Below are positions 41,735 through 51,896 of a DNA stretch of 64,000 bases, one piece after another. The position numbers and the translations under genes are program-made. Each line of letters opens with the position of its first letter. The stretch's first letter is position 1. Source of the DNA: Ferruginibacter sp. (GTDB taxonomy: Bacteria; Bacteroidota; Bacteroidia; Chitinophagales; Chitinophagaceae); assembly GCA_019638485.1 (NCBI GenBank), contig JAHBTP010000002.1:372001-436000 (forward strand). The letters run 5' to 3'. The notes beneath the pieces are model-generated. The model searched no databases, was not told the DNA's origin, and saw only the letters and a program-made list of their open reading frames with translations.

Positions 41735-43128
41735 ATCAATTAGTTAATATATCGCTTGCAAATGAACCCATCCGGGAATTTAATCCGGGGGGAAGTGTCT
41801 ATTTCCTCGGTATAGGAGGGATTGGCATGAGTGCACTTGCCCGGTATTTTAATAGCATGGGTATTAAGGTGAGTGGCTATGATAAAACACCAAGTGTGTT
41901 AACTAAGGAGTTGGTATGTGAAGGAATTGAAATTCATTATACAGATGATATCAGCAAAGCTGATTTAGATGCCGCACTGGTTGTCGTTACTCCTGCAATT
42001 CCTTCCACTCACAATGAATGGAATTATTTTAAGGCACACAACTATTTAATTCTTAAAAGAAGTGAGATATTAGGAAAAATTTCGAAAACAGCCTTTAATA
42101 TATGCATAGCCGGTACACATGGAAAAACAACAACCTCTACTTTAATTGCACACATTCTTAGAAGTTCAGGTTTTGGATGTAATGCCTTTTTAGGAGGTAT
42201 TTCAGCAAATTATGAAACAAATTTTTGGAGCAGTGAAAGAAATGTGTGTGTTGTTGAGGCAGATGAATATGACAAGAGCTTTTTACAATTGTATCCCAAT
42301 ATTGCAGTAATTACTTCTATGGAACCGGATCACCTGGATATTTATGGAAGCGAGAAAAACATGCAGGATGGGTTTATACAATTTTCAAAACAAGTTAAAC
42401 CGGATGGGATAGTGTGCTTTAAGAAGGGATTATTGAGAGAGAATGAGTTTAGTACTAATACACATTTAAGCTATAGTTTAAATAATAATACTGCAAATGC
42501 TTATGCCCAAAAGATTCAAATAAAAAATGGAGGCTATAGTTTTAATGTAATACTACCCGATGAAGAAATTGAGAATGTTTTTCTTCCTATGGGTGGTTTA
42601 CATAATGTAGAAAATTCAGTAGCAGCTATATTAGTTGCTCAACAATTAGGAATAAATAAGGAAAAAATTAAAGCGGCTATAGCCGAGTTTAAAGGGGTAA
42701 AACGCCGATTTGAATTTATTGTTAACAAACAGGAGCAAGTGTATATTGATGATTATGCACATCATCCCGGTGAACTAAAAGCGTTGCTTCGCGGAGTAAG
42801 GGATTTGTATCCAAATAGGAAATTAACAATAATCTTTCAGCCGCATTTATATTCACGTACAAGGAATCATGCAAGCGAATTTGCTGAAACATTATCAATG
42901 GCTGATGAGGTTATTTTATTGCCTATTTATCCCGCTCGGGAATTGCCTATCGAAGGAGTGAATAGTGAAATGATTGCTGTGAACATAAAGAGTAAGGTGG
43001 ATGTAGTTCCTATGAATGAAGTGTTAAAAGTGATTGAATATAGAGAACCCGAATTGCTTATTACCGCAGGAGCAGGTAATATTGACACCTTGGTTGAACC
43101 TATTAAACAACAACTGATAAACAAGTGA
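41731..43128 (+). CDS. murC: UDP-MurNAc:L-alanine ligase MurC
   Basis: The protein has 465 residues. Its start is a TTG at 41731 overlapping the murG stop (TTGA). The N-terminal VYFLGIGGIGMSALARYF is the MurC nucleotide-sugar motif, and the P-loop is IAGTHGKTTTST. VVEADEYDKSFLQL and YIDDYAHHPGELKALL complete the signature. MurC adds L-alanine to UDP-MurNAc, the first amino-acid step. Its stop overlaps the ftsQ start. Confidence 0.96.
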   Translation: MNQLVNISLANEPIREFNPGGSVYFLGIGGIGMSALARYFNSMGIKVSGYDKTPSVLTKELVCEGIEIHYTDDISKADLDAALVVVTPAIPSTHNEWNYFKAHNYLILKRSEILGKISKTAFNICIAGTHGKTTTSTLIAHILRSSGFGCNAFLGGISANYETNFWSSERNVCVVEADEYDKSFLQLYPNIAVITSMEPDHLDIYGSEKNMQDGFIQFSKQVKPDGIVCFKKGLLRENEFSTNTHLSYSLNNNTANAYAQKIQIKNGGYSFNVILPDEEIENVFLPMGGLHNVENSVAAILVAQQLGINKEKIKAAIAEFKGVKRRFEFIVNKQEQVYIDDYAHHPGELKALLRGVRDLYPNRKLTIIFQPHLYSRTRNHASEFAETLSMADEVILLPIYPARELPIEGVNSEMIAVNIKSKVDVVPMNEVLKVIEYREPELLITAGAGNIDTLVEPIKQQLINK

Positions 43129-44354
43129 AGAAGCTAAAAAATTATCCCTGGAAAAAGATTTTTTCTGCCATTGGATGGGGGATAGCTACTTCGTGTACAA
43201 TAATGTTGATGGCTGCGGCTGTGAAAAAAGCTGATACAGAATTGTGCAAAGGCATGAATGTGAAAATTGATGGGGCAAGCCAACATTCCTTTATTGAAAG
43301 GAAGGATATTGTGGCCATGCTTACGCCTTACCTCGGTGGAGATATTTTGAATAAACGGATGCTTCAGGTTGATTTGCATGCAATGGAAAGAGCTATTCGA
43401 AGAGATACCTGGGTTAGTAACGCAGAATTGTATTTTGATAATAATGGTGTGTTACAGGTTGAAGTAAGTGAACGTAAACCAATAGCAAGAGTATTTACTA
43501 ATGCAGGAGAGAGCTTTTATATAGATAGTAGTTGTAAAGTGCTCCCGCTTAGTGATCGGATTTCTGTGGAAGTACCGGTATTCACCGGTTTTAACGGCGA
43601 CCAGGCTATGCTTACAAGGTCAGATACGCGATTATTAAGAGATATCAAAACGATGAGTGTCGCAATTCTTCAAGATAATTTTCTCATGGCAATTATTGAA
43701 CAGATAGATGTTTTGCCTACAAATACATTTGATTTATATCCTAAGCTTGGCAATTTGGTGATTCAATTTGGAAATGCTAAGGATCACGAAGAGAAGTTTA
43801 AAAAAATGAAATTATTTTATAAAAACATTCTCCCTAAAACCGGATGGAATAGATATAATAAAATTAGCTTGATGTATGATAATCAGGTGGTGGCCAGAAT
43901 TAGAAGTAAAGAAGATATTATTTCAGATTCATTAAGGACAATGGAACTAATGAAAAGAATTGCAGGATATATGGAATACATGGCAGGAGATTCTTCGTTG
44001 AATTCAGATAATAATTCTCCTACAGATTTACAAGATTTTAGTATGGTAATGAATTCTTTTCAACGTGATGATGAGGATTTTCCGGTAGATAAAAAAGAAG
44101 ACAGAGCAGCCCCGGTTACAGAAAAAAGGCAGATACCTGTAATGCATAATTCTGAAAAGAGTAGTAATGTGCCTAAAGTACAACATGAGGGACAAAAGAG
44201 AACTTTGAAGAAAGATGAAAAAAAGACAATACCAAATGTTGAAGCAAAAGTAAAAAGAGAAGAAAATCCCATTTTAAAGCCTAAGCCAAAGGCAGTATTG
44301 AAAGCAAGGGAACCGGCACCGACAAAACATAAAAATATAAATAACGACTATTAA
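43125..44354 (+). CDS. ftsQ: FtsQ-like division protein
   Basis: The protein has 409 residues from a GTG at 43125 overlapping the murC stop. A membrane helix (about 12-31) precedes a POTRA-like region (NVKIDGASQHSFIERKDIVAML). The beta domain follows (DTWVSNAELYFDNNGVLQVEV). The C-terminal 120 residues are a highly charged, probably disordered tail rich in K, E and P, an extension not found in E. coli FtsQ. It links early and late divisome proteins. ftsA begins 31 nt downstream. Confidence 0.88.
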   Translation: MKKLKNYPWKKIFSAIGWGIATSCTIMLMAAAVKKADTELCKGMNVKIDGASQHSFIERKDIVAMLTPYLGGDILNKRMLQVDLHAMERAIRRDTWVSNAELYFDNNGVLQVEVSERKPIARVFTNAGESFYIDSSCKVLPLSDRISVEVPVFTGFNGDQAMLTRSDTRLLRDIKTMSVAILQDNFLMAIIEQIDVLPTNTFDLYPKLGNLVIQFGNAKDHEEKFKKMKLFYKNILPKTGWNRYNKISLMYDNQVVARIRSKEDIISDSLRTMELMKRIAGYMEYMAGDSSLNSDNNSPTDLQDFSMVMNSFQRDDEDFPVDKKEDRAAPVTEKRQIPVMHNSEKSSNVPKVQHEGQKRTLKKDEKKTIPNVEAKVKREENPILKPKPKAVLKAREPAPTKHKNINNDY

Positions 44355-44385
44355 CTATAACAAAAACCTTTCAAAAAATAAAACC

Positions 44386-45756
44386 ATGAATAACGAAAAT
44401 CCTATCATTGTTGGATTAGACATCGGAACCACAAAAATTGCCGCTATTGCTGGAAGAAAAAATGAGTTTGGAAAACTTGAAGTCCTGGGCTTTGGCCGGG
44501 CAAACAGCAATGGTGTACAACATGGTATGGTGTTAAACATTGAAGAAACAAAAAAGGCAATTAAGACGGCTATTGAAAATTGTCTCTTATCCAATCCTGC
44601 ACTGGAGATAAAAGAAGTATATGTTGGGATTGCAGGCCACCATATAAAGAGTTTACAAACCAGAGGGGATATTGTTCGAATAAATGTGGAAGATGAAATT
44701 ATTCAGGATGAGGTTAGGCAATTAATCGAAGATCAATACCGTACTTATATACCGGCGGGAGACAAAATTATTGATGTTATTCCACAAGAATTTACCGTTG
44801 ATAATTTTCAAAATATTCCTAATCCCACAGGTTATAGTGGTGTAAAATTGGGTGCAAATTTTCATATTGTTACCGGTGATAAAAAAGCAATTCGAAATAT
44901 TGACAGAAGTGTAGAGAAGGCCGGTTTAGTTACCAAGGAATTGGTTTTGCAGCCTTTGGCTTCAGCTGCTGCAGTGATGGGTGCTCAAGAAATGGAAGCC
45001 GGCGTGGCTATTGTTGATATTGGTGGTGGAACTACTGACCTGGCTATTTTCCATGAAGGTATTTTAAAACACACAGCCGTTATCCCTTTTGGCGGTGAAA
45101 ATATTACCCTGGATATTAAACAAGGTTTGGGTGTGTTGAAAGGTCATGCAGAGCAATTGAAAGTGCAGTTTGGAAGTGCATTGGTAGATGCTGCTAAGTC
45201 AAATGTATTCATAACCATACCCGGCTTAAGAGGGTTGCCGCCAAAAGAAATTTCTGCAAAAACGCTGGCAGGAATTATTCAAGCACGAATGAGTGAGATT
45301 TTAGATTTTGTATCCTACCATTTGAAACAAGTCGGAATGGATAACAAATCACTTAATGGCGGTATTATTCTTACCGGTGGAGGGTCACAATTAAAAAATT
45401 TAATTCAACTCACCGAATTCCTTACCGGTATGAATGCGCGTATAGGATATCCAAGCGAGCACTTAGCTGGAACACAAATGGAAGAATTGGCTAAACCAAT
45501 GTATAGCACATGTATAGGGCTTATTCTAAAAGGCTATCATGATTATGACAATAAACGTGGAGATTTTGAAAATCAATCTACAAAAATTGCAACAACTGTA
45601 GAAGAGAATGATGCAACTGAAACCATAGATATGGTTGACGAAGAAAAAGAAAAGGGAAAGGTAAGAAGTAAAACACGCGGTAGAACCATATTAGACGCAA
45701 TTAAAGGAAGTATTATAGATATATTTAAAGAAGAAGAAGATAAAGCTCTTGAATAA
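44386..45756 (+). CDS. ftsA: Cell division protein FtsA
   Basis: The protein has 456 residues with an actin-like fold. The phosphate-1 loop is GLDIGTTKIAAIAG. The phosphate-2 region VAIVDIGGGTTDLAIF and the adenosine motif ILTGGGSQLKNL are intact. The protein ends in an amphipathic helix (RTILDAIKGSIIDIFKEEE), the expected membrane-targeting segment that tethers FtsZ. It lies between ftsQ and ftsZ in the canonical order. Confidence 0.96.
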   Translation: MNNENPIIVGLDIGTTKIAAIAGRKNEFGKLEVLGFGRANSNGVQHGMVLNIEETKKAIKTAIENCLLSNPALEIKEVYVGIAGHHIKSLQTRGDIVRINVEDEIIQDEVRQLIEDQYRTYIPAGDKIIDVIPQEFTVDNFQNIPNPTGYSGVKLGANFHIVTGDKKAIRNIDRSVEKAGLVTKELVLQPLASAAAVMGAQEMEAGVAIVDIGGGTTDLAIFHEGILKHTAVIPFGGENITLDIKQGLGVLKGHAEQLKVQFGSALVDAAKSNVFITIPGLRGLPPKEISAKTLAGIIQARMSEILDFVSYHLKQVGMDNKSLNGGIILTGGGSQLKNLIQLTEFLTGMNARIGYPSEHLAGTQMEELAKPMYSTCIGLILKGYHDYDNKRGDFENQSTKIATTVEENDATETIDMVDEEKEKGKVRSKTRGRTILDAIKGSIIDIFKEEEDKALE

Positions 45757-45789
45757 AACCTCATAACTAACACTTACAAACCCATACAC

Positions 45790-47706
45790 ATGATTCAATT
45801 TGATTTACCCAAAGAACAGTCCTCCATCATCAAGGTGATTGGTGTTGGCGGCGGTGGTGGCAACGCAGTCAATCACATGTTCTCACATAATTTAGAAGAT
45901 GTAAATTTTATAATCTGTAATACAGATGCTCAGGCCTTAGCACATAGCAAAGTCCCTAACAAGATTCAATTAGGTCCTGATCTTACCCAGGGACTTGGCG
46001 CAGGAGCGAACCCTGCTATTGGAAAACAAGCTACTGAAGAAAGTATTGAAGAGATTCAACGGTTATTAGAAGTTAATACTAAAATGGCCTTTATTACTGC
46101 AGGTATGGGTGGCGGCACAGGTACAGGCGGCGCACCTATTGTAGCAAAAATCTGTAAAGAATTGGGAATCCTTACGGTGGGAATTGTTACCACTCCCTTT
46201 TCTTACGAAGGGAAAAAACGGATTGCTCAGGCCGAAGAAGGTATTAAACAGCTGAAAAGCCATGTGGATACATTACTAGTTATTAGTAATGATAAACTTC
46301 GACATCAATACGGTAATCTAAAAATGAAGGAAGCGTTTGGCAAGGCAGATAACGTATTGGCTACAGCCGCCAAGTGTATCACAGATGTGATTTTTACCAC
46401 AGGCCAAATAAATGTTGACTTTGCAGATGTGTGTACTGTAATGCGGGATGGCGGCGTTGCTATCTTGGGTAGTGGCTCGGCAGGTGGAGAAAATAGAGCA
46501 CACAAGGCCATTGAAGCAGCATTGAACTCTCCACTTCTCAATGATAATGATATCCGTGGAGCAAAATGGATTTTGATAAACATCTGCTCTTCCGATGGAG
46601 ATTATGAACATACCATGGATGAAGTGGAAATCATTCAAGAATATTTACTTAGCCAGGCAGGAGAAGATACCGATGTAATCCTTGGATTGGGCTTTGATAA
46701 TTCACTTGGTGATCAGATCTCTATTACCTTAATTGCTACAGGTTTTGAGCACAAGGATCCATTCAATAAGGAAGATAAACCGGCTAAGAAAGAACCGGAA
46801 GGTAAAGTTGTGATGGAGCTGCAAATTCCGGAAACTAATCCGGTTACTCCTGCTGTAAAACAAGAACCGGGTCAGGAAGAAAAGGTAAGTACTAACGGTA
46901 GTGATGAAACGAAGATTGAAAGAAATGAAACGCAGGGAGAGATTCCTGTTGCAGACTCAACAGCTGCCAATAGTAGTATATTTACTATTGTTGAAAAATC
47001 TGAAACAGTAGAATTACGAAGTGATAGTACTGTTGATAATTTAGATTCAACACCCGTGTATTTTGAAATATCTTTACCATCTCAAACAGAAGAAGAAGTC
47101 AATTTGTTTGATGTTGATTCGCAATCCAATCCCACTGATAAAACTGTTGCACCTCCCCAACCCATACTGGAAATTTCGCAGGATAAAATAGAAGAAGCTA
47201 GCAATACAATTCCTCCTTCGTCAGAGGAATTCCTGGTGAAACCTTCGCAGATTTTTGCAGAAGATGAATCAGGTAAAGCATCCAATTCAAATGAGGAACC
47301 ACAATCGTTGCAAATCATCGGTCAGGATGACGAACCCCCGGTTGAAATGCAGTTGATTGTTAAAGAAAGCCAGAATGCGGCGGAGGAAGCACCTTTAGAG
47401 CAAACTCAGTCCATTAAGATGTTCCCTGTTGAGGAACCTGCGATGCAGGACGAAGCAGAAGAACTTAGGCGCCGGGCTCAGGAACGGATTGCTAAACTTA
47501 GAAAATTATCTTTCAACGTAGATGCTTCCGACCCGAACAATGAGTTTGAATCGGTACCAGCTTACCTCCGTCGCAATATGGACCTTCATAACCGCATCGC
47601 CGATGTGGAGTCTTTCTATAGTAACTATACGGTGAAAACGGATGAAAATAATAATCCGGAAATAAGCTCTATTAATACTTTCCTCGACGGTGAGAAACCT
47701 GATTAA
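45790..47706 (+). CDS. ftsZ: Cell division GTPase FtsZ with a long C-terminal linker
   Basis: The protein has 638 residues, against about 380 in E. coli. The GTPase core (1-320) has [15 protein letters not shown], the tubulin signature GGGTGTGG at 107-114 and the T7-loop region. It is followed by a linker of about 250 residues rich in E, P, S and T, probably disordered. The conserved C-terminal peptide core appears as VPAYLRR at 589-595. It is then followed by about 43 further residues ending [11 protein letters not shown], an unusual extension beyond the FtsA/ZipA-binding motif. FtsZ forms the cytokinetic ring. A strong terminator closes the cluster. Confidence 0.96.
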   Translation: MIQFDLPKEQSSIIKVIGVGGGGGNAVNHMFSHNLEDVNFIICNTDAQALAHSKVPNKIQLGPDLTQGLGAGANPAIGKQATEESIEEIQRLLEVNTKMAFITAGMGGGTGTGGAPIVAKICKELGILTVGIVTTPFSYEGKKRIAQAEEGIKQLKSHVDTLLVISNDKLRHQYGNLKMKEAFGKADNVLATAAKCITDVIFTTGQINVDFADVCTVMRDGGVAILGSGSAGGENRAHKAIEAALNSPLLNDNDIRGAKWILINICSSDGDYEHTMDEVEIIQEYLLSQAGEDTDVILGLGFDNSLGDQISITLIATGFEHKDPFNKEDKPAKKEPEGKVVMELQIPETNPVTPAVKQEPGQEEKVSTNGSDETKIERNETQGEIPVADSTAANSSIFTIVEKSETVELRSDSTVDNLDSTPVYFEISLPSQTEEEVNLFDVDSQSNPTDKTVAPPQPILEISQDKIEEASNTIPPSSEEFLVKPSQIFAEDESGKASNSNEEPQSLQIIGQDDEPPVEMQLIVKESQNAAEEAPLEQTQSIKMFPVEEPAMQDEAEELRRRAQERIAKLRKLSFNVDASDPNNEFESVPAYLRRNMDLHNRIADVESFYSNYTVKTDENNNPEISSINTFLDGEKPD

Positions 47707-47732
47707 TAAAGAGTTTTATATATTTTTTACTA

Positions 47733-47763
47733 AAGCCTCCTTCATTTAACAGGAGGCTTTTTC
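47733..47763 (+). terminator. Intrinsic terminator after ftsZ
   Basis: A perfect 8-bp stem (AAGCCTCC at 47733-47740 with GGAGGCTT at 47752-47759) is followed by Ts. It closes the division cluster 27 nt after the ftsZ stop. Confidence 0.92.
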
Positions 47764-47766
47764 GTC

Positions 47767-47774
47767 TATATTTG
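47767..47774 (+). promoter_or_regulatory. -7 element immediately before the pyruvyl-transferase-like gene
   Basis: A perfect TATATTTG ends only 4 nt before the ATG at 47779. If used, the transcript would begin at or near the start codon, giving a leaderless mRNA. Confidence 0.4.
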
Positions 47775-47778
47775 CCAA

Positions 47779-49008
47779 ATGAAAAATGTCTTTCTAATCA
47801 CAAAATTGAAAACTTCAAACCTGGGTAATGAAGTGCTTTCCACTGAAATAATTCGACTCTTTAAAGAAAATAATAAAAATGATGTTATTCGTGTCAATGG
47901 CAGGCCAATGGGTATTGAGGGGTACTTTGTTAATAGAATTATTAAAAGCAAATTACCCTCACAGCAATTAGATAAATGGGCAGAGAAAATTGCATCACAG
48001 ATAAACAAAATTGCACCTATTGAATTTGCCGCTAATAATCCCAAAATTATTTTGGTTAAAGAACAATCACCAAAAATGAAATGGGAGCCAATTAAAGCAA
48101 AACTCAGGCCATTAAAACGATTATTGGGAATTACAAAAGTTTTTTTTCCCGCCTATCAACCCAGAGCAGCATACTTGAAATCTGCTGATTGGTTAGTGTA
48201 TAGTGGAGCAGGTGAAGTAGGAGACAATAGTGTATTTTTAAGACAATTGCTCGAGATTCGGGTGGCTCAAAAATTAGGCGTAAAAACGGCTGCGGTAAAT
48301 CAATCAGTGGTAATTAAAACACCATTATTCCAGCAACTAACCGCCCACGTTTATGGGAAGATGGAAAAAATTGTTATCAGAGGAACACAAACACAAAGAA
48401 ACTTGATAAAGTATGGTGTGCCTGAAAATATAATTGAATTAGCACCGGATTCTGCAATAAATGCTACTTACAATGGGAGCGTGGTAAGAGATAAAAGAAA
48501 AATTGGTTTTAATCTTACACCAAGGTTAAATGTAAATAATGCTCAAATTGAAACCATTATTAAGCATCTTGAAAGCTTGGGTAAGGAAATTTTCTTTATT
48601 ACTAATGAACCATTTGGTGATTTGAGCATGATGAATATTCTACAAGAAAAATTTGGAATTAAACCTATTAGCAAATTAGATGGTTATAAGGATTATATGG
48701 AGAAGTTGGCTTCGCTGGACTGGGTTATCAGCGCAAGACTACATACAAATGTTCTTTCATTAGCCACCGGGACTCCCATAATTCCGGTAGAAGGTAACGT
48801 GTTTAAAACCACCGAACTGATGGAACAACTGCAATACCCGATACCAGTAATTGATACAGCACAAAATGAATGGGTGGGAAAACTACTTGCAGAGGTAGAT
48901 AAATTAGATAGAGGTGACTATTTAATAGCAGATTATTTTACAAAGGTACTTCCGTTAGTAAAAGAAAAAGCTAAGCGTAATGCCTCCTGGTTGAACGATT
49001 TCAATTAA
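47779..49008 (+). CDS. Polysaccharide pyruvyl transferase family protein
   Basis: The protein has 409 residues and no signal peptide. The N-terminal SNLGNEVLSTEIIRLFKE resembles the family GDxxNxxL start. VYSGAGEVGDN and the C-terminal LASLDWVISARLHTNVLSLATGTPII match the GT-B-like pyruvyl transferase fold, including the SxRLH motif. Family members ketalise sugars in exopolysaccharides, but many relatives only share the fold. No other polysaccharide genes surround it, so the substrate is open. It is separated from ftsZ by a terminator and possibly read from the -7 element at its start. Confidence 0.78.
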   Translation: MKNVFLITKLKTSNLGNEVLSTEIIRLFKENNKNDVIRVNGRPMGIEGYFVNRIIKSKLPSQQLDKWAEKIASQINKIAPIEFAANNPKIILVKEQSPKMKWEPIKAKLRPLKRLLGITKVFFPAYQPRAAYLKSADWLVYSGAGEVGDNSVFLRQLLEIRVAQKLGVKTAAVNQSVVIKTPLFQQLTAHVYGKMEKIVIRGTQTQRNLIKYGVPENIIELAPDSAINATYNGSVVRDKRKIGFNLTPRLNVNNAQIETIIKHLESLGKEIFFITNEPFGDLSMMNILQEKFGIKPISKLDGYKDYMEKLASLDWVISARLHTNVLSLATGTPIIPVEGNVFKTTELMEQLQYPIPVIDTAQNEWVGKLLAEVDKLDRGDYLIADYFTKVLPLVKEKAKRNASWLNDFN

Positions 49009-49069
49009 TTTGGAAAAACTTTTCTTTATTTCTCCAATAATTTTACTATGTAGTTCTACATAATCCATA

Positions 49070-49077
49070 TACATTTG
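49070..49077 (+). promoter_or_regulatory. Putative kup promoter -7 element
   Basis: A perfect TACATTTG lies 17 nt upstream of the kup ATG. No clear -33 TTTG is seen. Confidence 0.35.
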
Positions 49078-49093
49078 TGAGAGTTGCACTCGT

Positions 49094-51088
49094 ATGACAA
49101 AACTGAACCTTAACAAAGCAACAGGCGCCGGATTACTTATTGCATTAGGAATTGTTTACGGAGATATTGGTACTTCCCCGCTCTATGTTTTTAATTCTAT
49201 TATTCAAGACAGAGTAATTAGCAGAGAACTTATTATTGGTGCGCTGTCTATGATTATTTGGACACTTACATTACAAACAACATTTAAATATGTTGTCTTG
49301 GTTTTGCGCGCAGATAATAAGGGTGAGGGAGGAATATTTGCACTGTTTGCTTTGGTTAGGCGACGAAAGAAGTGGCTTGTAATGCCTGCCATGATTGGAG
49401 GCGCGGCATTGCTGGCAGATGGAATTATTACCCCGCCAATTACAATTACTTCTGCAATTGAAGGGCTAAAGGCACTGCCACAGTTTAGAACGATGGAAAC
49501 TTCTATGGTGGTGTTAATTGTACTGGTCATTATTTCTGTTTTCTTTTTTGTACAACAATTTGGAACAGCAAAAATCGGAAGCATGTTTGGCCCATTTATG
49601 ACCTGCTGGTTTGTGATGCTGGCTGTATTAGGAATTATTCACCTTACCGATGACTTTACCATTTTTTATGCATTTAATCCATACTATGGAATTAAATTAT
49701 TAGCTAAGCATCCGGAAAGTTTTTGGTTGTTGGGAGCAGTCTTTCTGTGTGTTACCGGAGCAGAAGCATTATATAGTGATTTAGGACATTGTGGTAGAAA
49801 AAACATTCGGATAAGCTGGGTTTTTGTAAAAACCTGTTTGGTATTGAACTATCTCGGGCAAGGAGCCAGCTTGCTGAAAAACCATTCAGGCCAATTTATG
49901 AGTACTGCGGTTCGTGAAGCAACCGGTGCTAATGCATTTTACGATTTGATGCCGGAGTGGTTTATCGTACCGGGTGTAATTATTGCTACCTCGGCTGCTA
50001 TTATTGCCAGTCAGGCTATGGTGTCTAGCTCGTTTACCCTTATTAATGAAGCTATGCGCCTTAATCTATGGCCACGTATGCGTACTCGCTTCCCATCAGA
50101 AATTAAAGGACAAATTTTTATTCCCGGTGTTAATCTTCTGCTTTATGTGGGATGCGTAATTGTGGTTTTATATTTTCGTGAATCTTCACGAATGGAAAGT
50201 GCATATGGATTGGCCATCATTGGAACCATGCTGATGACAACGGTTTTATTTAGTAACTATCTGGTATTAAACCGAACTCACCGCATCCTGATTTGGATCT
50301 TTTTGGCAGGATATCTTACTATCGAATTAAATTTCCTTGCGGCATTGCTTTCTAAATTTATGCATGGCGGATTTATTTCAGTTCTTATTGGCTTGCTCAT
50401 GCTTACAGTTATGTATGTGTGGTATAGGTCTAGGAAAATTAAAAACCGGTATGTGGAATTTGTTCGAGTAGATGAATATATCCCAAAAATTGAAGAGCTG
50501 AGTAATGATTCCAGTGTGCCAAAATATGCAACGCACTTGGTTTACCTTACCAGTGCCAATAACCCAAGTGAGATTGAACATAAAATCACCTATAGTATCC
50601 TAAGCGGCAAACCCAAACGCGCAGATATTTATTGGTTCATTCATGTGGAAACCCTTGATGATCCATATACCTGTGAATATTCAGTTCATCATATTATTCC
50701 GAATGATATTATCCGAGTAGAATTCAGACTTGGATTCCGTATTCCTCCAAGAATAAACCTGATGTTTAAAAAAGTAGTGGAAGATTTAGTGGCTAATCAT
50801 GAAGTGAACGTAACAAGCCGATATGAAAGTCAACAAAAGCACAACATGGTAGGAGATTTTCAATTTATTGTTTTGGAAAAATTCCTTAGTCAGGATAATG
50901 AACTGCCGTTTATTGAATGGATGATAATGCGCTTGTATTTTTGGATCAAACAACTGAGTGCTTCAGAGGAAAAGAGTTTTGGGCTCGAACAGAGTAATGT
51001 GCTGGTAGAGAAGTTTCCACTGGTGGTGGCACCGGTGAGCAAATTGAAGTTGACCCGAATTTTTCGTAATGAAGATGATGGATACTAA
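49094..51088 (+). CDS. kup: KUP-family low-affinity potassium transporter
   Basis: The protein has 664 residues. The N-terminus GLLIALGIVYGDIGTSPLYVF is the family hallmark, followed by ADNKGEGGIFALFALV and GITSAIEGL-like sequence (TITSAIEGLKAL). About twelve membrane helices are followed by a cytoplasmic C-terminal domain of about 230 residues. It takes up K+ by proton symport. The two hydrolase genes downstream are close but functionally unrelated. Confidence 0.95.
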   Translation: MTKLNLNKATGAGLLIALGIVYGDIGTSPLYVFNSIIQDRVISRELIIGALSMIIWTLTLQTTFKYVVLVLRADNKGEGGIFALFALVRRRKKWLVMPAMIGGAALLADGIITPPITITSAIEGLKALPQFRTMETSMVVLIVLVIISVFFFVQQFGTAKIGSMFGPFMTCWFVMLAVLGIIHLTDDFTIFYAFNPYYGIKLLAKHPESFWLLGAVFLCVTGAEALYSDLGHCGRKNIRISWVFVKTCLVLNYLGQGASLLKNHSGQFMSTAVREATGANAFYDLMPEWFIVPGVIIATSAAIIASQAMVSSSFTLINEAMRLNLWPRMRTRFPSEIKGQIFIPGVNLLLYVGCVIVVLYFRESSRMESAYGLAIIGTMLMTTVLFSNYLVLNRTHRILIWIFLAGYLTIELNFLAALLSKFMHGGFISVLIGLLMLTVMYVWYRSRKIKNRYVEFVRVDEYIPKIEELSNDSSVPKYATHLVYLTSANNPSEIEHKITYSILSGKPKRADIYWFIHVETLDDPYTCEYSVHHIIPNDIIRVEFRLGFRIPPRINLMFKKVVEDLVANHEVNVTSRYESQQKHNMVGDFQFIVLEKFLSQDNELPFIEWMIMRLYFWIKQLSASEEKSFGLEQSNVLVEKFPLVVAPVSKLKLTRIFRNEDDGY

Positions 51089-51106
51089 TCTCATTCTGCA
51101 TCAAAT

Positions 51107-51895
51107 ATGAGCGTTACATTGCTGTATATAGTTGGCGTGTATGTTTTACTGTTAGGAATAGTGTACTTGATTCAGGAACAGTTTATTTTTAAACCCGAAA
51201 AACTTAGTCAGGGTTTTGTATATAAATATGATATTCCTTTTAAGGAACTCTTTTTTGATATTGCTCCCGGTGTTCGAATAAATGGATTACATTTTCTTTC
51301 TACAAATCCACTGGGATTAATTTTATACTTGCATGGTAATTCACGAAGTATTAAAGGCTGGGCGAAGTATGCAAAGGATTTTTATCGCTATAATTATGAC
51401 GTTGTACTTGTAGATTATCGTGGCTTTGGGAAAAGTACGGGTAAACGTGCTGAAAAAAGCATGTTAAAGGATCTCCAATTTGTTTATGATACTCTTGCTG
51501 TGCAGTATAATGAACATCATTTAATTGTTTATGGCAGAAGTTTAGGAAGTGGATTTGCTGCAAAGATCGCCAGCGAGAATAAACCCCGGTATCTTATCCT
51601 TGACTCACCTTATTATAATTTTAAAAAGGTAGTAAATCGCTTTTTGCCCTTCCTTCCCATCAGCATATTATTGCGATTTCAATTACGAACAGATAAATGG
51701 ATAAGAAGAGTAAACTGTCACACCTACATCCTGCATGGTACAAAAGATTGGTTAATACCTATAAGGAATAGTGAAGCCTTACAAAAAATTAATCCGAGAA
51801 AAATAACCTTAGTGCGTATTGAGGGAGGTGGGCATAATAATTTAACTTCCTTTCCACAGTACCACAATATTATTAGAGATATCTTACAGTATTAA
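51107..51895 (+). CDS. Alpha/beta hydrolase, membrane-anchored (copy 1 of a tandem pair)
   Basis: The protein has 262 residues. An N-terminal hydrophobic segment (about 4-22) anchors it. The oxyanion region is LYLHGNSRS, the nucleophile Ser145 is in YGRSLGSG, Asp214 in HGTKDWLIP and His243 in GGGHNNL. The pattern is close to the Bem46/ABHD13-like branch. Substrate is unknown. It lies 1 nt upstream of a related gene of the same architecture. Confidence 0.85.
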   Translation: MSVTLLYIVGVYVLLLGIVYLIQEQFIFKPEKLSQGFVYKYDIPFKELFFDIAPGVRINGLHFLSTNPLGLILYLHGNSRSIKGWAKYAKDFYRYNYDVVLVDYRGFGKSTGKRAEKSMLKDLQFVYDTLAVQYNEHHLIVYGRSLGSGFAAKIASENKPRYLILDSPYYNFKKVVNRFLPFLPISILLRFQLRTDKWIRRVNCHTYILHGTKDWLIPIRNSEALQKINPRKITLVRIEGGGHNNLTSFPQYHNIIRDILQY

Positions 51896-51896
51896 A

